This document shows, piece after piece, positions 28,959 to 39,132 of a stretch of DNA of 64,000 bases; position 1 is the first letter of the stretch; every line of letters starts with the position of its first letter. The notes beneath the pieces are model-generated. The model saw nothing but the letters and a program-made list of their open reading frames with translations, searched no databases and was not told the origin of the DNA. The DNA lies in NCBI GenBank assembly GCA_963724015.1, contig CAVRTM010000011.1, positions 62,001-126,000 of the forward strand, written 5' to 3'. Origin of the DNA: CAVRTM01 sp963724015 (GTDB taxonomy: Bacteria; Actinomycetota; Actinomycetes; Actinomycetales; Dermatophilaceae). The translations under genes and the position numbers were made by a program.

Positions 28959-30013
28959 TCAGCCCAGCGTGACCCTCACCCGCAGGTGCGTGCCGGAGGG
29001 CTGCGGCCGGCCGACGGTCGCCGGCAGGCCCTCGCCGTGCAGGGCGACGACCAGGCGGGAGGCGGCGACGCCCAGGGTGAAGGCGTCGTCGCCGTCCAGC
29101 GTGGCGCCGTCCGGGCCGGCGCAGGCCGTCACACCGGCGACTCCCAGCAGTGCCACGCGGGCCGCCCGTTCGAGCCTGGTGGCCGTGGGCTCCGGCAGGG
29201 CCGACGGGATGCCGACCTCGGCTGCCAGGTCCGTGCCCGCCTCGACGCCGAGCGCCGCGCGGACGGCCTCGACCCGGCCGGAGCCGAACCAGTCGGAGGG
29301 GCCGGTCCGCACCAGCGAGCGCGCGCCGGGGCCGACGTCCCCGGGCGTCACCGCCGCCGCCAGCCCGCGGACGAGGGCGACCGGCACGCCGGAGGCCTTG
29401 CCCTTGACCAGGTCGGCCGCGGCGGCGATCTCGTCCCCGACGCAGCGTTCGGTCACGCTCAGCGGGCGTCCGTCGGCGTCGTGGCCGCCGCGCAGGTCGT
29501 CCACCAGGCGCACCCCGGCCGAGCCGAGCGCGAAGTCGGTCTGCCCGACCCGCCATGGCCGCCCCGCGGTGTCGCTGAGCACGACCCCGACCGTGACGCC
29601 CGGCGTCCGCCGCAGGATCGCGTCCCGCAGGTCGCGGGCGACGGCGTCGGGGTCCTGCGGCAGGAGGAGCACGACGTCGTCCGTGCCGGTGTTGGACGCG
29701 TCGACGCCCGCCGCGGCCATGACCGGCCCGGCGACCGCCTCGACGACGCGCGTCACCCCCAGCGGGGTGTCGCGCTCGGCCACGACCCGCCGCGCCTGGC
29801 CCAGCACGGCCGCGGCGCGGTCGCCGGCCGGCGCGGTCAGGCCCAGCGCCTTGGAGGCCACCTTGCTGGAGACGACCAGCAGGTCGCCGTCGCACAGCGC
29901 CATCCCGTTCGCGGACACCGCGTCCAGGACCAGCGAGGCCAGGTCGTCGCCGGGCGCACCTCGGGCATGCCGAGCAGGGGGGTGAGGGTGATCGGCTCGG
30001 GAGAGCGCGTCAT
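28959..30013 (-). CDS. fbiB: Coenzyme F420-0:L-glutamate ligase (CofE/FbiB), shortened C-terminus, one frameshift
   Basis: About 351 residues. The N-terminal ~245 form the CofE ligase that adds glutamate to F420-0 (GDDLASLV, SSKVASKALGL, LLLPQDPDAVARDLRDAI, SDTAGRPWRVGQTDFALG). Mycobacterial FbiB is about 450 residues and carries a ~200-residue nitroreductase-like domain. Here only ~100 residues follow, lacking a recognisable flavin fold. The ATG overlaps the fbiA stop (ATGA), giving the usual fbiAB operon. One missing C near 29955 puts the first ~19 residues in another frame; VRPGDDLA is restored by adding it. Confidence 0.85.
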
Positions 30014-30994
30014 ACGGCGTCGGTGCGCAGGCTGAGGGCCAGGTCCAGGGCAGCGCCGGCGATGTCCGCGGTCGACGGCACGTCGTGCATCCAGAGCGGG
30101 CGGGCGACCACCTGAAGTCGCCCTGGCGCGTCGGCCAGCGCCTTGTCGGCGTCGTCCACGAGCCATCCGTCCAGGAAGTCGGCGTAGAGACCGGCCACGG
30201 CCGAGGTGGTGGACTCGACCCCGATCGCCGAGAGGCAGGCGTCGGCGTGGCCGCGCACCGGCGCCCCGCCGATGAGCGGGGAGACCCCGACGACCGGGGC
30301 CCGGCTGCCGCGCAGCGCGTCCCGCACCCCGGGCACGCCGAGGATGATGCCGATGGACACGACGGGGTTGCTCGGCGGCAGCAGGACCACGTCGGCCTCG
30401 CGGATGGCGTCGAGCACGCCCGGGGCGGCGGTCGCCCGGTCCATGCCCGACCGCGACGAACCGCTGGGCCGGCACGGCGGCCCGCATCCGCACCCACCAC
30501 TCCTGGAAGTGCACCGCCCGCGGGCCCTCGCCCTCGTCGACCACCACGTGGGTCTCGACCGGGGTGTCGCTCATCGGCAGGAGGGTGACGCGCTGCTCGG
30601 GAAGCCCCCAGCGGGCGGACAGCCGTGCGGTCACCTCCGAGAGCGGCACCCCCTGGCCGAGCCACTGGCTGCGGACGACGTGGGTGCCGAAGTCGCGGTC
30701 GCCCAGGCCGAACCACTGCGGCACGGCGCCGTACGCGGCGAGCTCCTGCTGCACGGCGTGCGTCTCGTCGGCGCGCCCCCAGCCCTGCTCCTCGTTGATG
30801 CCGCCGCCGAGGGTGTACATGACGGTGTCCAGGTCGGGGCAGACCCGCAGTCCGAAGAGGGTGATGTCGTCGCCGGTGTTGCCGATGACGGTGATGGTCG
30901 AGTCGGCGAGGGCCGGCGTGCGGTCGAGGTGGGCCCGCAGGCCGCGCAGGAAGCGGGCTCCGCCGACGCCACCGGCCAGGGCGGTGATGCGCAT
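30010..30994 (-). CDS. fbiA: 2-phospho-L-lactate/phosphoenolpyruvyl transferase of F420 biosynthesis, one frameshift
   Basis: About 328 residues. CofD/FbiA signatures run in order: ALAGGVGGARFLRGL at the N-terminus, IGNTGDDITLFGLRVCPD, WLGQGVPLSEVT, then PPSNPVVSIGIILGVPG. The enzyme joins the lactyl or enolpyruvyl moiety to Fo to make F420-0 or its dehydro form. It is divergent from whiB2, as in mycobacteria. One extra base near 30445 splits the gene at VAVGMDRATA. The ATG at 30994 is placed where the conserved GGVGGAR motif begins 6 residues later. Confidence 0.88.
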
Positions 30995-31400
30995 GGGAAC
31001 CAGTGTTCCAGCCATCGGACACCACTGGTCCGTCGGCCCGGCTGGCGTCATCCTTGTGCCGGACCAGATATACGCGATCTGGCGTAACAGCCGGCCACTC
31101 GTCGGACTGAGGTCGATGCGCCGTAGGGGTGACCTGGTGCGGAGATGCCCGAGACGTCAAAAATGACCGATTCGGTCGCCTATCATGGCTTTTTGTTCGG
31201 TCTAGATATCAGAGATTGGCTTGACTTCCGAGGTATGACACGCGTGTAATTCCATTGTTGTCATCCAGCCGGGCGTCCGGACGCGTTCAACACTTGGCCC
31301 GCACTGCATCATCCGTCGCGGGCGGCAAGAGGGTCATGACCGTGCTGCCCGGCAGGGCGGTCAACGCGAGTGCTGGCGACTGAAGGGTCGAGGAGGGGCC
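30995..31400. other. Divergent fbiA-whiB2 intergenic region
   Basis: 406 bp without a credible gene. The right half (about 31150-31260) is clearly AT-richer than the flanks and holds the whiB2 promoter, a perfect GACCGA-T-TCGGTC palindrome (31165-31177) and a perfect 10-bp palindrome ACACGCGTGT (31238-31247) just upstream of the -10. I see no tRNA-like or riboswitch-like fold. Confidence 0.6.
31221..31250 (+). promoter_or_regulatory. whiB2 promoter
   Basis: TTGACT (31221-31226), an 18-base spacer and TGTAAT (31245-31250), one of the best sigma-A-like matches in the window. Transcription would start near 31257, leaving a leader of about 145 bases. The palindrome ACACGCGTGT in the spacer overlaps the -10 and is a possible operator. 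Confidence 0.6.
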
Positions 31401-31670
31401 GTGCACGAGCTACTACTGATCAGCAACACCGACATCGCCGAGGACCAGGTCGAGCTGTCCTGGCAGGAACGTGCGCTGTGCGCGCAGACCGATCCGGAGG
31501 CGTTCTTCCCGGAGAAGGGCGGCTCCACCCGAGAGGCCAAGAAGGTCTGCGTGGGCTGCGACGTCAGGTCCGAGTGCCTGGAGTACGCCCTGGCCCACGA
31601 CGAGCGCTTCGGCATCTGGGGTGGGCTGTCCGAGCGGGAACGACGCAAGCTGAAGAAGCGTGCCGTCTAG
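31401..31670 (+). CDS. whiB2: WhiB2-type iron-sulfur transcription regulator
   Basis: 89 residues, the normal WhiB length. Four cluster cysteines are visible: one in ALCAQ, then C-x2-C-x5-C in KVCVGCDVRSEC. GIWGGLSERERRKLKK follows as the glycine turn and basic DNA-binding tail. WhiB2/WhmD proteins bind a 4Fe-4S cluster and control septation and cell division genes. GTG at 31401 follows AGGAGG. The location next to divergent fbiA and upstream of a GT2 gene, DUF3499 and manB matches the M. tuberculosis whiB2 (Rv3260c) neighbourhood, which supports the subfamily call. Confidence 0.9.
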   Translation: MHELLLISNTDIAEDQVELSWQERALCAQTDPEAFFPEKGGSTREAKKVCVGCDVRSECLEYALAHDERFGIWGGLSERERRKLKKRAV

Positions 31671-31725
31671 TCCATCCCGTACCGTGACGGGGCCCTGCAC
31701 ACCCGAGACTCTGGCTCCGTCACCG

Positions 31726-34700
31726 ATGACCATCGCTTCTGTCCGCACGTCCACCTCTTCGATCCCGGCCCCGGCCGGCACCCCGAGCGTCTCCGCCGTC
31801 CTCGTCGTCCGCCACGGCGCGCCCTGGCTGGCGGAGACGCTCGAGGCCCTGGGCCGGCAGCACCGCCGACCCGACCGCCTCGTGGTGGTCGACGCCCGGC
31901 CCGCCGGGACCGGCATCGACCTGGCCGCAGAGGCCGGGAGCCTGGACGGGGCGGGTGCTCCGCTCGCCGTGCTGCGGGCCGATGCGGCCACCACGTTCGG
32001 CGGCTGCGTCGCCCTGGCCGTGGCCCGACTCGACGCCGACGGCGTGGCCGCGTCCGCCCTCGACTGGCTCTGGCTGCTGCACGACGACGGTGCGCCGTCG
32101 GCCCCGGCGCTGCAGCTGATGCTCGACGCCGCCCGGCAGTCGCCCGCGATCGCGATCGCCGGACCCAAGCACACCACCTGGTCCGACGAGGGCCGCCTGC
32201 GGGAGGTCGGCCGCTCCGTCACCCGCAGCGGGCGCCGGGCCGGAGGCCCCTCCGTCGGCGAGCCCGACCAGGGCCAGCACGACTCCCGGGCCGACGTTCT
32301 CGGCGTCAGCAGCTCCGGCATGCTCGTGCGCCGCGACGTCTTCGCCGCCCTCGGCGGCTTCGAACCGGCCTTCGCCCCTCACGCCGATGACCTCGACCTG
32401 TGCTGGCGGGCCCACCTGGCCGGCCACCGGGTCGTGGTCGTCCCGGCCGCACGGGTGCGCGAGGCGGCCGCACACCCGTCGGGTGAGCACGGCGGCGACC
32501 GGCGACGCGCAGGCCGTACGTCGCGCCGAGCGCCGACAGGACCGGCAGGTCGCCCTCACCCGCAGCCCGCTGGCGGCTGCGCCGCTGCTCGCGCTGTGGG
32601 TCCTCCTGTCCGCGGTGGGCTCCGGGCTGCTGCTGCTCCTGCTCAAGCGGCCGCGGCGGGCCCGGGCCGAGCTGGCCGACGTCGCGGCCCTGCTGCACCC
32701 CTGGCAGATGATCGGCGCCCGGTGGCGCGCCCGCGGCCAGCGACAGGTGCGGGGCCGCGACCTGCACGCGCTGTTCGTGCCGCCGCGGGCCGCCGCCCGG
32801 GCCACCGTCGACCGGCTCCATGACGCCCTGGGCTCCGACCGGCCTGCAGCGACGGGGCCCGGGGCGCCGACCGCCGTCCCGGAGACCGGTCCGGTCGCCG
32901 AGGAGACCGAGGAGCTCGCCAGCCTTCCGCCGACGTGGCCCGCCCGAGCGGCACGCCACCCCGGCCTCCTGGCCGTGCTGGCCACCCTCGTCGTGGCCGT
33001 CACCTGCTGGCGCGACCTGCTCGGCGCGGGGGCCCTGACGGCTCGCCAGGGCCTGGTCGGCGGCGAGCTCGCCGGCCTGACCGCCGACGCCGCCGGGCTG
33101 TGGCACGCCTTCGTGGACGGCTGGCACGGGCCGGGCCTCGGCGCCGCGGGGCAGTCGGCGCCCTACCTCGCGGTGCTCGCCGGACTCGCCTGGCTGGTCG
33201 CCCGCACCCCGTTCGTCGACCCAGCCGGTGCGCCCGCCGCGGTCGCGATCGCCTGGCTGCTGCTGGCCGCTCATGCCGCTGTCGGCCGCCAGCGCCTACG
33301 TCGGCGGCAGGGCGGTCACCTCCGCCCGGTGGCCCCGGGCGTGGGCGGCCCTGGCGTGGGGCACGCTGGCGACGCTGACCGCCGCCGTCGGCGCCGGACG
33401 CCTCGGCGCCGTCGTGGCACACCTGCTGCTGCCCCTGGTCCTCGCGGGTTACCTCCGCGTCGCGACGAGGCGGGCCGGCACGTCCGGCACCGTCGCGACG
33501 GCGCTCGCTGTCGCCGTCCTGGGCGCCTTCTGCCCGCCCCTGCTGGTGCTCGCCGTGCTGGTGGCGCTGGTTCTGCTGGTCCGCGGCCCAGCGTGCGCTG
33601 CGGGCGCGGGCGGCGGTGCTCGCGGTCGTGCCCGCGCTCCTGCTCGGGCCCTGGGTGGCCTCCGTGCGGGACGACTGGCGGGTCCTGCTCACCGGTCCCG
33701 GCCTCGCCGTACGCGGCGGCACGCCGCCACCCGCCTGGCAGCTGGCCCTGCTGCACCCCGACGGCCTCGCCTCGTGGACGGTGCTGCTGTCGGTGCCGGT
33801 GCTGCTCGCCGGACTCGTGGCGATGCTGCGCCGGGACCGGGCGTCCGGGGCGATGACGTCCCTGGCCCTGCTGGGGCTGACCGGCCTCGCCCTCGGCGTG
33901 CTCGCCCCGCACCTGGTCCTCGCCACCGACCCGGCGGCAGCCGTCGAGGTCACCGCGTGGCCCGGCACGGGCCTGGACCTGTGGGCGCTGTGCCTGCTGT
34001 TCGCTGCGCTGCTCGGTCTTGACGGGCTCTCCCGGCGCCTGCCGTCCGGGTGGACCGCCCGCCGTGTGCTCGCCGTCGCCCTGGTCGCCGTCGCAGGGGC
34101 GGGCGTGGTCGGCTCGGCCGCGGTGGCCGGGTGGCAGGGACGTCCGGCCGCCCTGCGACCGCAGGCGGACGCCGTCCCCGCGGTCGTCGCCGACCAGGCG
34201 ACCGGACCGCTGGCCGCCCGCATGCTCGTCCTGTCCGGTGACGGCACCCCGGTGCGCTACCGCGTCGTGGGCCGCGAGCCGGGCCCGGTGGTCCGCCCGC
34301 TGCCCGGGCCGGCCACGAGCGACCCCGCGCTGCAGGCCGCCGTCCAGGCCACGGTCACCGCTGGGCCCGCCGCAGACGCCAACCTGGCCCGCACCCGCCT
34401 GGCCGACCTCGGCATCGGGTTCGTGGCGCTCGAGGGCCGGCCCGACCCGGACCGCCTGCTGCGGCTGGACTCGACGGCCGGGCTCATCCGGCTGGGTGAC
34501 CAGCGCGACCTGATGTTGTGGCGGGTGCTTCCCCGGCAGGGGGCGAGCGCCGGCGCCACGGTGCCGTCCGCCCGGGTCCGGCTGCAGACGCCGCAGGGCG
34601 GGCTGCTGCAGCCCGTGCCCGTGTCCGGCGACCACGCCCGCACCGCCGTGCGCCTTCCCGCCGGTGCGGCTGGCCGGCTGCTCGTCGTCGCCGAGCCGCT

Positions 34701-34925
34701 GGGCTGGGTCCGGCACGCCGACGTCCGCTACGCCGGCCGGGAGCTCCACGCGCTGCCGCGGGCGCAGCCAACCGACCTACGCGGTGCCCGCCGGCGCCGG
34801 CCGGCTCGACATCGAGGTCTCGCCGACGACCGCCGTGGTGGCGCCGGGGCCAGGGTGCCCTGCTGGCCCTGGTCGTGTTCCTGGCGTTGCCGTTCGGTCG
34901 CCGCCGCTCGAGGAGGGCGTCATGA
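31726..34925 (+). CDS. Giant family 2 glycosyltransferase membrane protein, five frameshifts
   Basis: About 1065 residues. The N-terminal GT2 domain has SAVLVVRHGAPWLAETLEAL, LWLLHDDGAPS as the DXD-like site, and DVFAALGGFEPAFAPHADDLDLCWR. A long membrane region with a dozen or so helices follows, then an external C-terminal domain and a final helix with a basic tail (PFGRRRSRRAS). Proteins of this type sit downstream of whiB2 in many actinobacteria and are thought to act in envelope glycan synthesis. Extra bases near 32475, 33275, 33590, 34765 and 34855 break the frame. The ATG at 31726 has no clear ribosome site, so the start is uncertain. It overlaps the next gene by ATGA. Confidence 0.65.
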
Positions 34926-36422
34926 AGGGTCTGCTCCGTGTCGTTGCCGTCGCGCGCCGTCGGGTCGGGCCTGGTGGTGGGCGCGAGCCTGCTGCCCGGC
35001 TCGCTGGACGTGTCCGCCCCCGCGCCCGGCGGTGCCGTCCCGGCGGCCCGTGCCGTCGCGCTGACCAGCAGCACGACGGTGTGCCCGGGCCCGCAGGACC
35101 TCGGCGTCACCGGACTGCCCGGGACGGCGGCGTCCCACGGGCGGGTCGACCTGCTCGGCGCGCGCAGCCCCGGCCGCGGCGCTGCCCGCGGGGTCTGCTG
35201 CCGCGGGCGGGGGCACGCTCGCCTTCTCCGCGCTGCCGGGCCAGGGCGCGCTGCGGACGCCGTTGTCCGGCGGCGACCGCGACCGCGGCAAGGTGGTCAC
35301 CGCCTACGTCAGCTCCGCGAAGTCCGCGGTCCTGGACCGGCGCGGGCGCCCTGGCCCCGGGCGCGGTGGCGCTGCAGCGGTCCCTGACCGGTGCCGGCGA
35401 CGGCCGGGGCCTGGTCACGACCGCCTGCGGTCCCGCGGCGGCCGAGTCCTGGCTCCTGGCCGGTGGGGCCCAGCCCGGCCGGCGTGAGCGGGTCGTGATG
35501 ACCAACCCCGGCCCGAACGCCGTGACGGTCGACCTCGAGGTGCTCGGAGCCCGGGGTCCGGTGCCCTCGCCCAACGGCCGGGGCGTGGTCGTGGCGCCGT
35601 ACGGTCGCACCGTGGTGCTGCTCGACGCGATCGCCGGGCAGGAGAACGTCCCGGTCCTGCACGTGGTCGCCTCCGGTGGAGAGGTCGCGGCGGTCCTCGA
35701 CGACACCTGGCTGGATGGCGTCGTGCCGCGCGGAGGCGACGACGCGGCTCCCGCCGCCGCCCCCTCGCGCGAGCAGGTGGTCCCGGCGGTCCGGGTCGAC
35801 GGGGCCGCCAGCGTGCGCGTCGCCGTGCCCGGGGCGGACGAGGCCGTCGTCCAGACCCGCGTGCTGACCGCCGGCGGCCCGCGGCCCGTCCCGAGGGACG
35901 CGGTCGTGCGGGTGGCCGGGCACAGCAGCCGCGACATCGACCTGAGCGGCCTGCCCCGTGGCACCTACGCCGTGCAGGTCAGGGCCGACGTGCCCGTCGT
36001 GGCGGCGGCCATGGTCGAGCGACGGTCCAAGCCGAAGGGACCGTCGGACCTGGCCTGGTCCAGCTCCACCCCGGCCATCACCCGGCTCGCTGGCGTGGCC
36101 GCTGCGCAACCCCGGCACCAAGGGGATCGCCGCGGCGCTCGACCTCGCCGCCACCGGCCGCGCCGGCGACGGCCGCGGTGACGGTGGTCGACACCCGCGG
36201 GCGCGTGTCGACCCGGGCCGTGGCGGTGCCGTCCGACGGCGTCGCCTCCGTGCCGCTGCGCCGCGGCCACCTCGGTGTGGGTCCGCCCGACCGCGGGCAC
36301 CGTCCGGGCGGGCGTCGTGACCTGGCGGACGGACGCCGCTCGGCGTGCTGCTGAGCAGCACGCCGCTGCTGGACCAGCCGCTCACCGAGCGTCCGGTGCA
36401 GGTGCGCGAGCAGCAGGGCTGA
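34922..36422 (+). CDS. DUF5719-like secreted protein, seven frameshifts
   Basis: About 498 residues after joining frames. An N-terminal helix or signal segment (AVGSGLVVGASLLPG) leads into beta-rich external repeats with motifs VMTNPGPNAVTVDLEVLGA and LSGLPRGTYAVQVRADVPVVAA. This matches DUF5719, which in actinobacteria regularly follows the giant GT2 gene, as here with an ATGA overlap. Function is unknown, probably a partner of the glycosyltransferase at the outer membrane face. Indels near 34950, 35165, 35335, 36097, 36165, 36262 and 36335, all net +1, make this one of the most damaged genes in the window. Confidence 0.6.
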
Positions 36423-36492
36423 CCGCGCTGCGAGCACCCGGTGGCTGGCCCGGCGGCGGTGCAGGCCCGGCCACGGCCAGGGCGCCGGCGGG

Positions 36493-36931
36493 TCAGGGCT
36501 CGCCGGACTCGTACCCCGGGTCGAGCTCGTGCGGGTCGACCTCGAGCATCGCCGCGACCTGCTCCACGACCACGTCGTTGACCAGGCCCACCAGCTCGCG
36601 CCGGTCGTTGGCGCGGGTCTCGACCGGCCGTCGGTAGACCACGATCCGCGCCGGCACCTTGCCGTGCGCGGCGAACAGCCGGCCCAGCGGGATGTCGGCG
36701 GCCTCCCACGGCGCGGCGTCGCCCGGGGGCACGTCCTCGACGGCGAACTCCACGTCGCCGAGCTCCTGGCCGACGCGGGTCTCCAGGCGGGTGGCGGCGT
36801 CGAGGACCAGCTCGTCGAACTGCACCGACCGCGACGTCATCGCCGGGACCGGCGGCCAGGCCAGCGGCCCCCGGGCGCCGCGACCGTGACGGTCGCGGCG
36901 GGCGCGTGCGAGGGGTCGACCGCGTGCTCAT
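36493..36931 (-). CDS. Zincin-like 'metallopeptidase family' protein lacking HExxH (Rv3259-like), one frameshift
   Basis: About 145 residues. The core (VQFDELVLDAATRLETRVG, VEDVPP, IPLGRLF, ARIVVYRRPVETRAND) matches PF06262-type proteins, in particular the actinobacterial branch exemplified by Rv3259. Where active relatives have HExxH this protein has LVNDVVVEQVAAML, so no zinc site is present and proteolysis is unlikely. The ATG at 36931 lies 6 bases after a TACGGT -10 box; an extra G near 36871 then joins an Arg/Pro-rich N-terminal tail to GPLAWPPVPA. Divergent from DUF3499, the same arrangement as in mycobacteria. Confidence 0.75.
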
Positions 36932-36937
36932 GGCACC

Positions 36938-36943
36938 ACCGTA
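36938..36943 (-). promoter_or_regulatory. Leaderless -10 box of the zincin-like gene
   Basis: TACGGT on the minus strand, 6 bases before the ATG at 36931. It supports the longer N-terminus over the internal ATG at 36840. Confidence 0.45.
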
Positions 36944-36979
36944 CGGCGTGGTGCCTGGGCGCCGGTCGGGCCGGGCGAC

Positions 36980-36985
36980 TACAGT
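36980..36985 (+). promoter_or_regulatory. Leaderless -10 box of the DUF3499 gene
   Basis: TACAGT with 6 bases to the GTG at 36992. It faces away from the zincin-like promoter across a 60-bp gap, so both genes appear to start as leaderless transcripts. Confidence 0.5.
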
Positions 36986-36991
36986 CCCTTC

Positions 36992-37360
36992 GTGAGCCTG
37001 TCGCGTCGTTGTTCCCGCACCGCGTGTGGTGGCAGTGCCATCGCGACCCTGACCTACGTCTACTCCGACCAGACCGCCGTGCTGGGCCCGCTGGCCACCT
37101 ACGCCGAACCGCACACCTACGACCTGTGCGCCGCCCACGCCGAGCGGCTGACCGCGCCGCGCGGCTGGGACGTCGTGCGGCTGGCCGGCGAGTTCGTGGA
37201 CCCCGGCCCCACCCCGGACGACCTGGTCGCGCTGGCCGACGCGGTGCGTGAGGCGGGGCGGCCCCGCCCGGGCAGCGGCCGGCGGCCGGCTCCTGCCGCC
37301 GAGCCCGGCACCGTCGAGGTCGGCCGCCGCGGTCACCTGCGGATCCTGCGCGACAGCTGA
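36992..37360 (+). CDS. DUF3499 family protein
   Basis: 122 residues, the usual length. Cysteines in RRCSRTAC and YDLCAAHAERL, with the histidine nearby, look like a small zinc-binding knuckle. The conserved core ATLTYVYSDQTAVLGPLA is diagnostic of DUF3499. The C-terminal third is Pro/Arg-rich and probably disordered. Function unknown. Its place between the zincin-like gene and manB is conserved with Rv3258c. The start is fixed by the -10 box 6 bases upstream. Intact frame. Confidence 0.85.
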   Translation: MSLSRRCSRTACGGSAIATLTYVYSDQTAVLGPLATYAEPHTYDLCAAHAERLTAPRGWDVVRLAGEFVDPGPTPDDLVALADAVREAGRPRPGSGRRPAPAAEPGTVEVGRRGHLRILRDS

Positions 37361-37403
37361 GCCACAGCGCGGCACCTGCGCGCGCCGGCGCCCGCCCGCC
37401 CAC

Positions 37404-37409
37404 TAGGGT
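37404..37409 (+). promoter_or_regulatory. Leaderless -10 box of manB
   Basis: TAGGGT followed by exactly 7 bases and then GTG at 37417. It favours this start over the in-frame GTG at 37411, which would lie inside the spacer. Confidence 0.5.
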
Positions 37410-37416
37410 CGTGCCC

Positions 37417-38870
37417 GTGAGCACGCCCAACCTGTCCGAGTTCATCAAGGCCTACGACGTGCGAGGGCTGGTGCCCGAGCAGCTGAACGACGCCGTGGCC
37501 ACCGCCATCGGGTCGGCCTTCGCCACGGTCGTGGCGCTGCCCGACGGGGCCGAGTCGATCGTGGTCGGCCACGACATGCGCCCCTCCTCGCCGGACCTGG
37601 CCCGGGCGTTCGCCCGCGGCGCCGCAGCGCACGGCCTCGACGTCACGCTGATCGGGCTGTGCTCCACCGACGGCCTGTACTACGCCAGCGGCGCGCTCGG
37701 CGTGCCCGGCGCGATGTTCACCGCCAGCCACAACCCGGCCCGCTACAACGGGATCAAGCTCTGCCGGTCGCAGGCGCGGCCGGTGGGGCAGGACAGCGGC
37801 CTGGCCGAGGTCCGCGACCTGGCCCAGCAGCTGCTCGACACCGGCGCGGAGCAGCGCTGCCGGCGAGGCGCGCGGGCCGGCACGGTCACCGAGCGCGACC
37901 TGCTGGGCGACTACGCGGCGTTCCTGCGCGGGCTGGTCGACCTGTCCGGGTCGCGCCCGCTCAAGGTGGTCGTGGACGCCGGCAACGGCATGGGCGGCCA
38001 CACCGTCCCGGCCGTGCTCGGCTCGGCCGACGGCGTCGCCGACGGCGCTGCCGCGGCTGCCGCTGGACGTCGTACCGCTGTACTTCGAGCTGGACGGCAC
38101 GTTCCCCAACCACGAGGCCAACCCGCTGGAGCCGGAGAACCTGCGCGACCTGCAGCGGGCGGTCGTCGAGCACGGCGCCGACATCGGGCTCGCCTTCGAC
38201 GGCGACGCCGACCGGTGCTTCGTGGTCGACGAGCGCGGCGAGCCGGTCAGCCCCAGCGCCATCACGGCGCTGGTCGCCACCCGCGAGATCGCCAAGGAGC
38301 AGGCCGCCGGCCTGGACGCCGGGGACGTGGCCGTGGTCCACAACGTCATCTCCTCCGCCGCCGTCCCCGAGATCATCCGCGAGCGCGGCGCGCGGCCGGT
38401 CCGGACCCGGGTCGGCCACTCCTTCATCAAGGGCGAGATGGCGCGCCACAAGGCGGTGTTCGGCGGGGAGCACTCGGCGCACTACTACTTCCGCGACTTC
38501 TGGTACGCCGACACCGGCATGCTCGCCGCGATGCACGTCCTGGCCGCGCTCGGTGAGCAGGACGGCCCGCTGTCCGAGCTCGGTGGCCGAGTTCAGCCGC
38601 TACGCCGCCTCGGGCGAGATCAACTCCACGGTCGCCGACGCCGGTGCCGCCACCGCCGCCGTACGGCGAGTGGGCGGCCGGCCAGGACGTGACGTTCGAC
38701 GAGCTCGACGGGCTGACCGTCACCCACCAGGGCGACGCCGATGTGGTGGTTCAACCTGCGGGCGAGCAACACCGAGCCGCTGCTGCGGCTCAACGTCGAG
38801 GCGGCCGATGAGGAGACCATGGCGCGGGTGCGCGACGATGTGCTCGCGCATCGTCCGAGGAGGAGCCTGA
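37417..38870 (+). CDS. manB: Phosphomannomutase/phosphoglucomutase, five frameshifts
   Basis: About 483 residues. The phosphoserine loop is FTASHNPARYNGIKL. The magnesium site is AFDGDADRCF, the sugar-binding loop GGEHSAHYYF and the phosphate loop RASNTEPLLRL, all in the right order and complete. It interconverts mannose 6-phosphate and mannose 1-phosphate for GDP-mannose, feeding mannosylation of envelope lipids. Extra bases near 38050, 38583, 38652, 38733 and 38850 break the frame while every motif survives, so I treat the breaks as sequence errors. The stop overlaps the next ATG by one base. Homologous in place to Rv3257c. Confidence 0.88.
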
Positions 38871-39108
38871 TGACTGAGCAGACGTCCACACCCGGCCAGG
38901 ACCGCGCCGGGCACCGGCCGCGCCGCCGATCGAGCCGTGGCTGCGCGAGATCCTGCGCTGCCCGCAGTGCAAGTCCGAGCTCGTCGACGGCACCGGTCCC
39001 GGCGGGCCCGAGCTGCAGTGCACCAGCGCAGAGCTGCGCGCTGGCCTACCGGGTCGACGACGGCATCCCGGTGCTGCTGGTCGACGAAGCCCGCTCGCCG
39101 CCCGCTGA
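38870..39108 (+). CDS. Trm112-like small zinc-binding protein, frameshifted
   Basis: About 79 residues. Cysteine pairs CPQC and an ECALAY-type motif, then YRVDDGIPVLLVDEAR, match the Trm112/UPF0434 family, small zinc proteins that often activate methyltransferases. An N-terminal Gln/Arg-rich tail precedes the conserved WLREILRCPQC. A strong GAGGAG site precedes the ATG, which overlaps the manB stop. Indels near 38920, 39027 and 39093 are needed to join the pieces and reach the TGA at 39108. It lies between manB and the SIS gene, so a role in the same pathway is possible. Confidence 0.7.
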
Positions 39109-39132
39109 TCCGCCGATCCGGGAGAGCCCGCC

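Noticed and set aside
36423..36492. Terminator between DUF5719 and the zincin-like gene
   Set aside because: GGCC-rich partial repeats are present but no stem longer than about 6 bp with a sensible loop.
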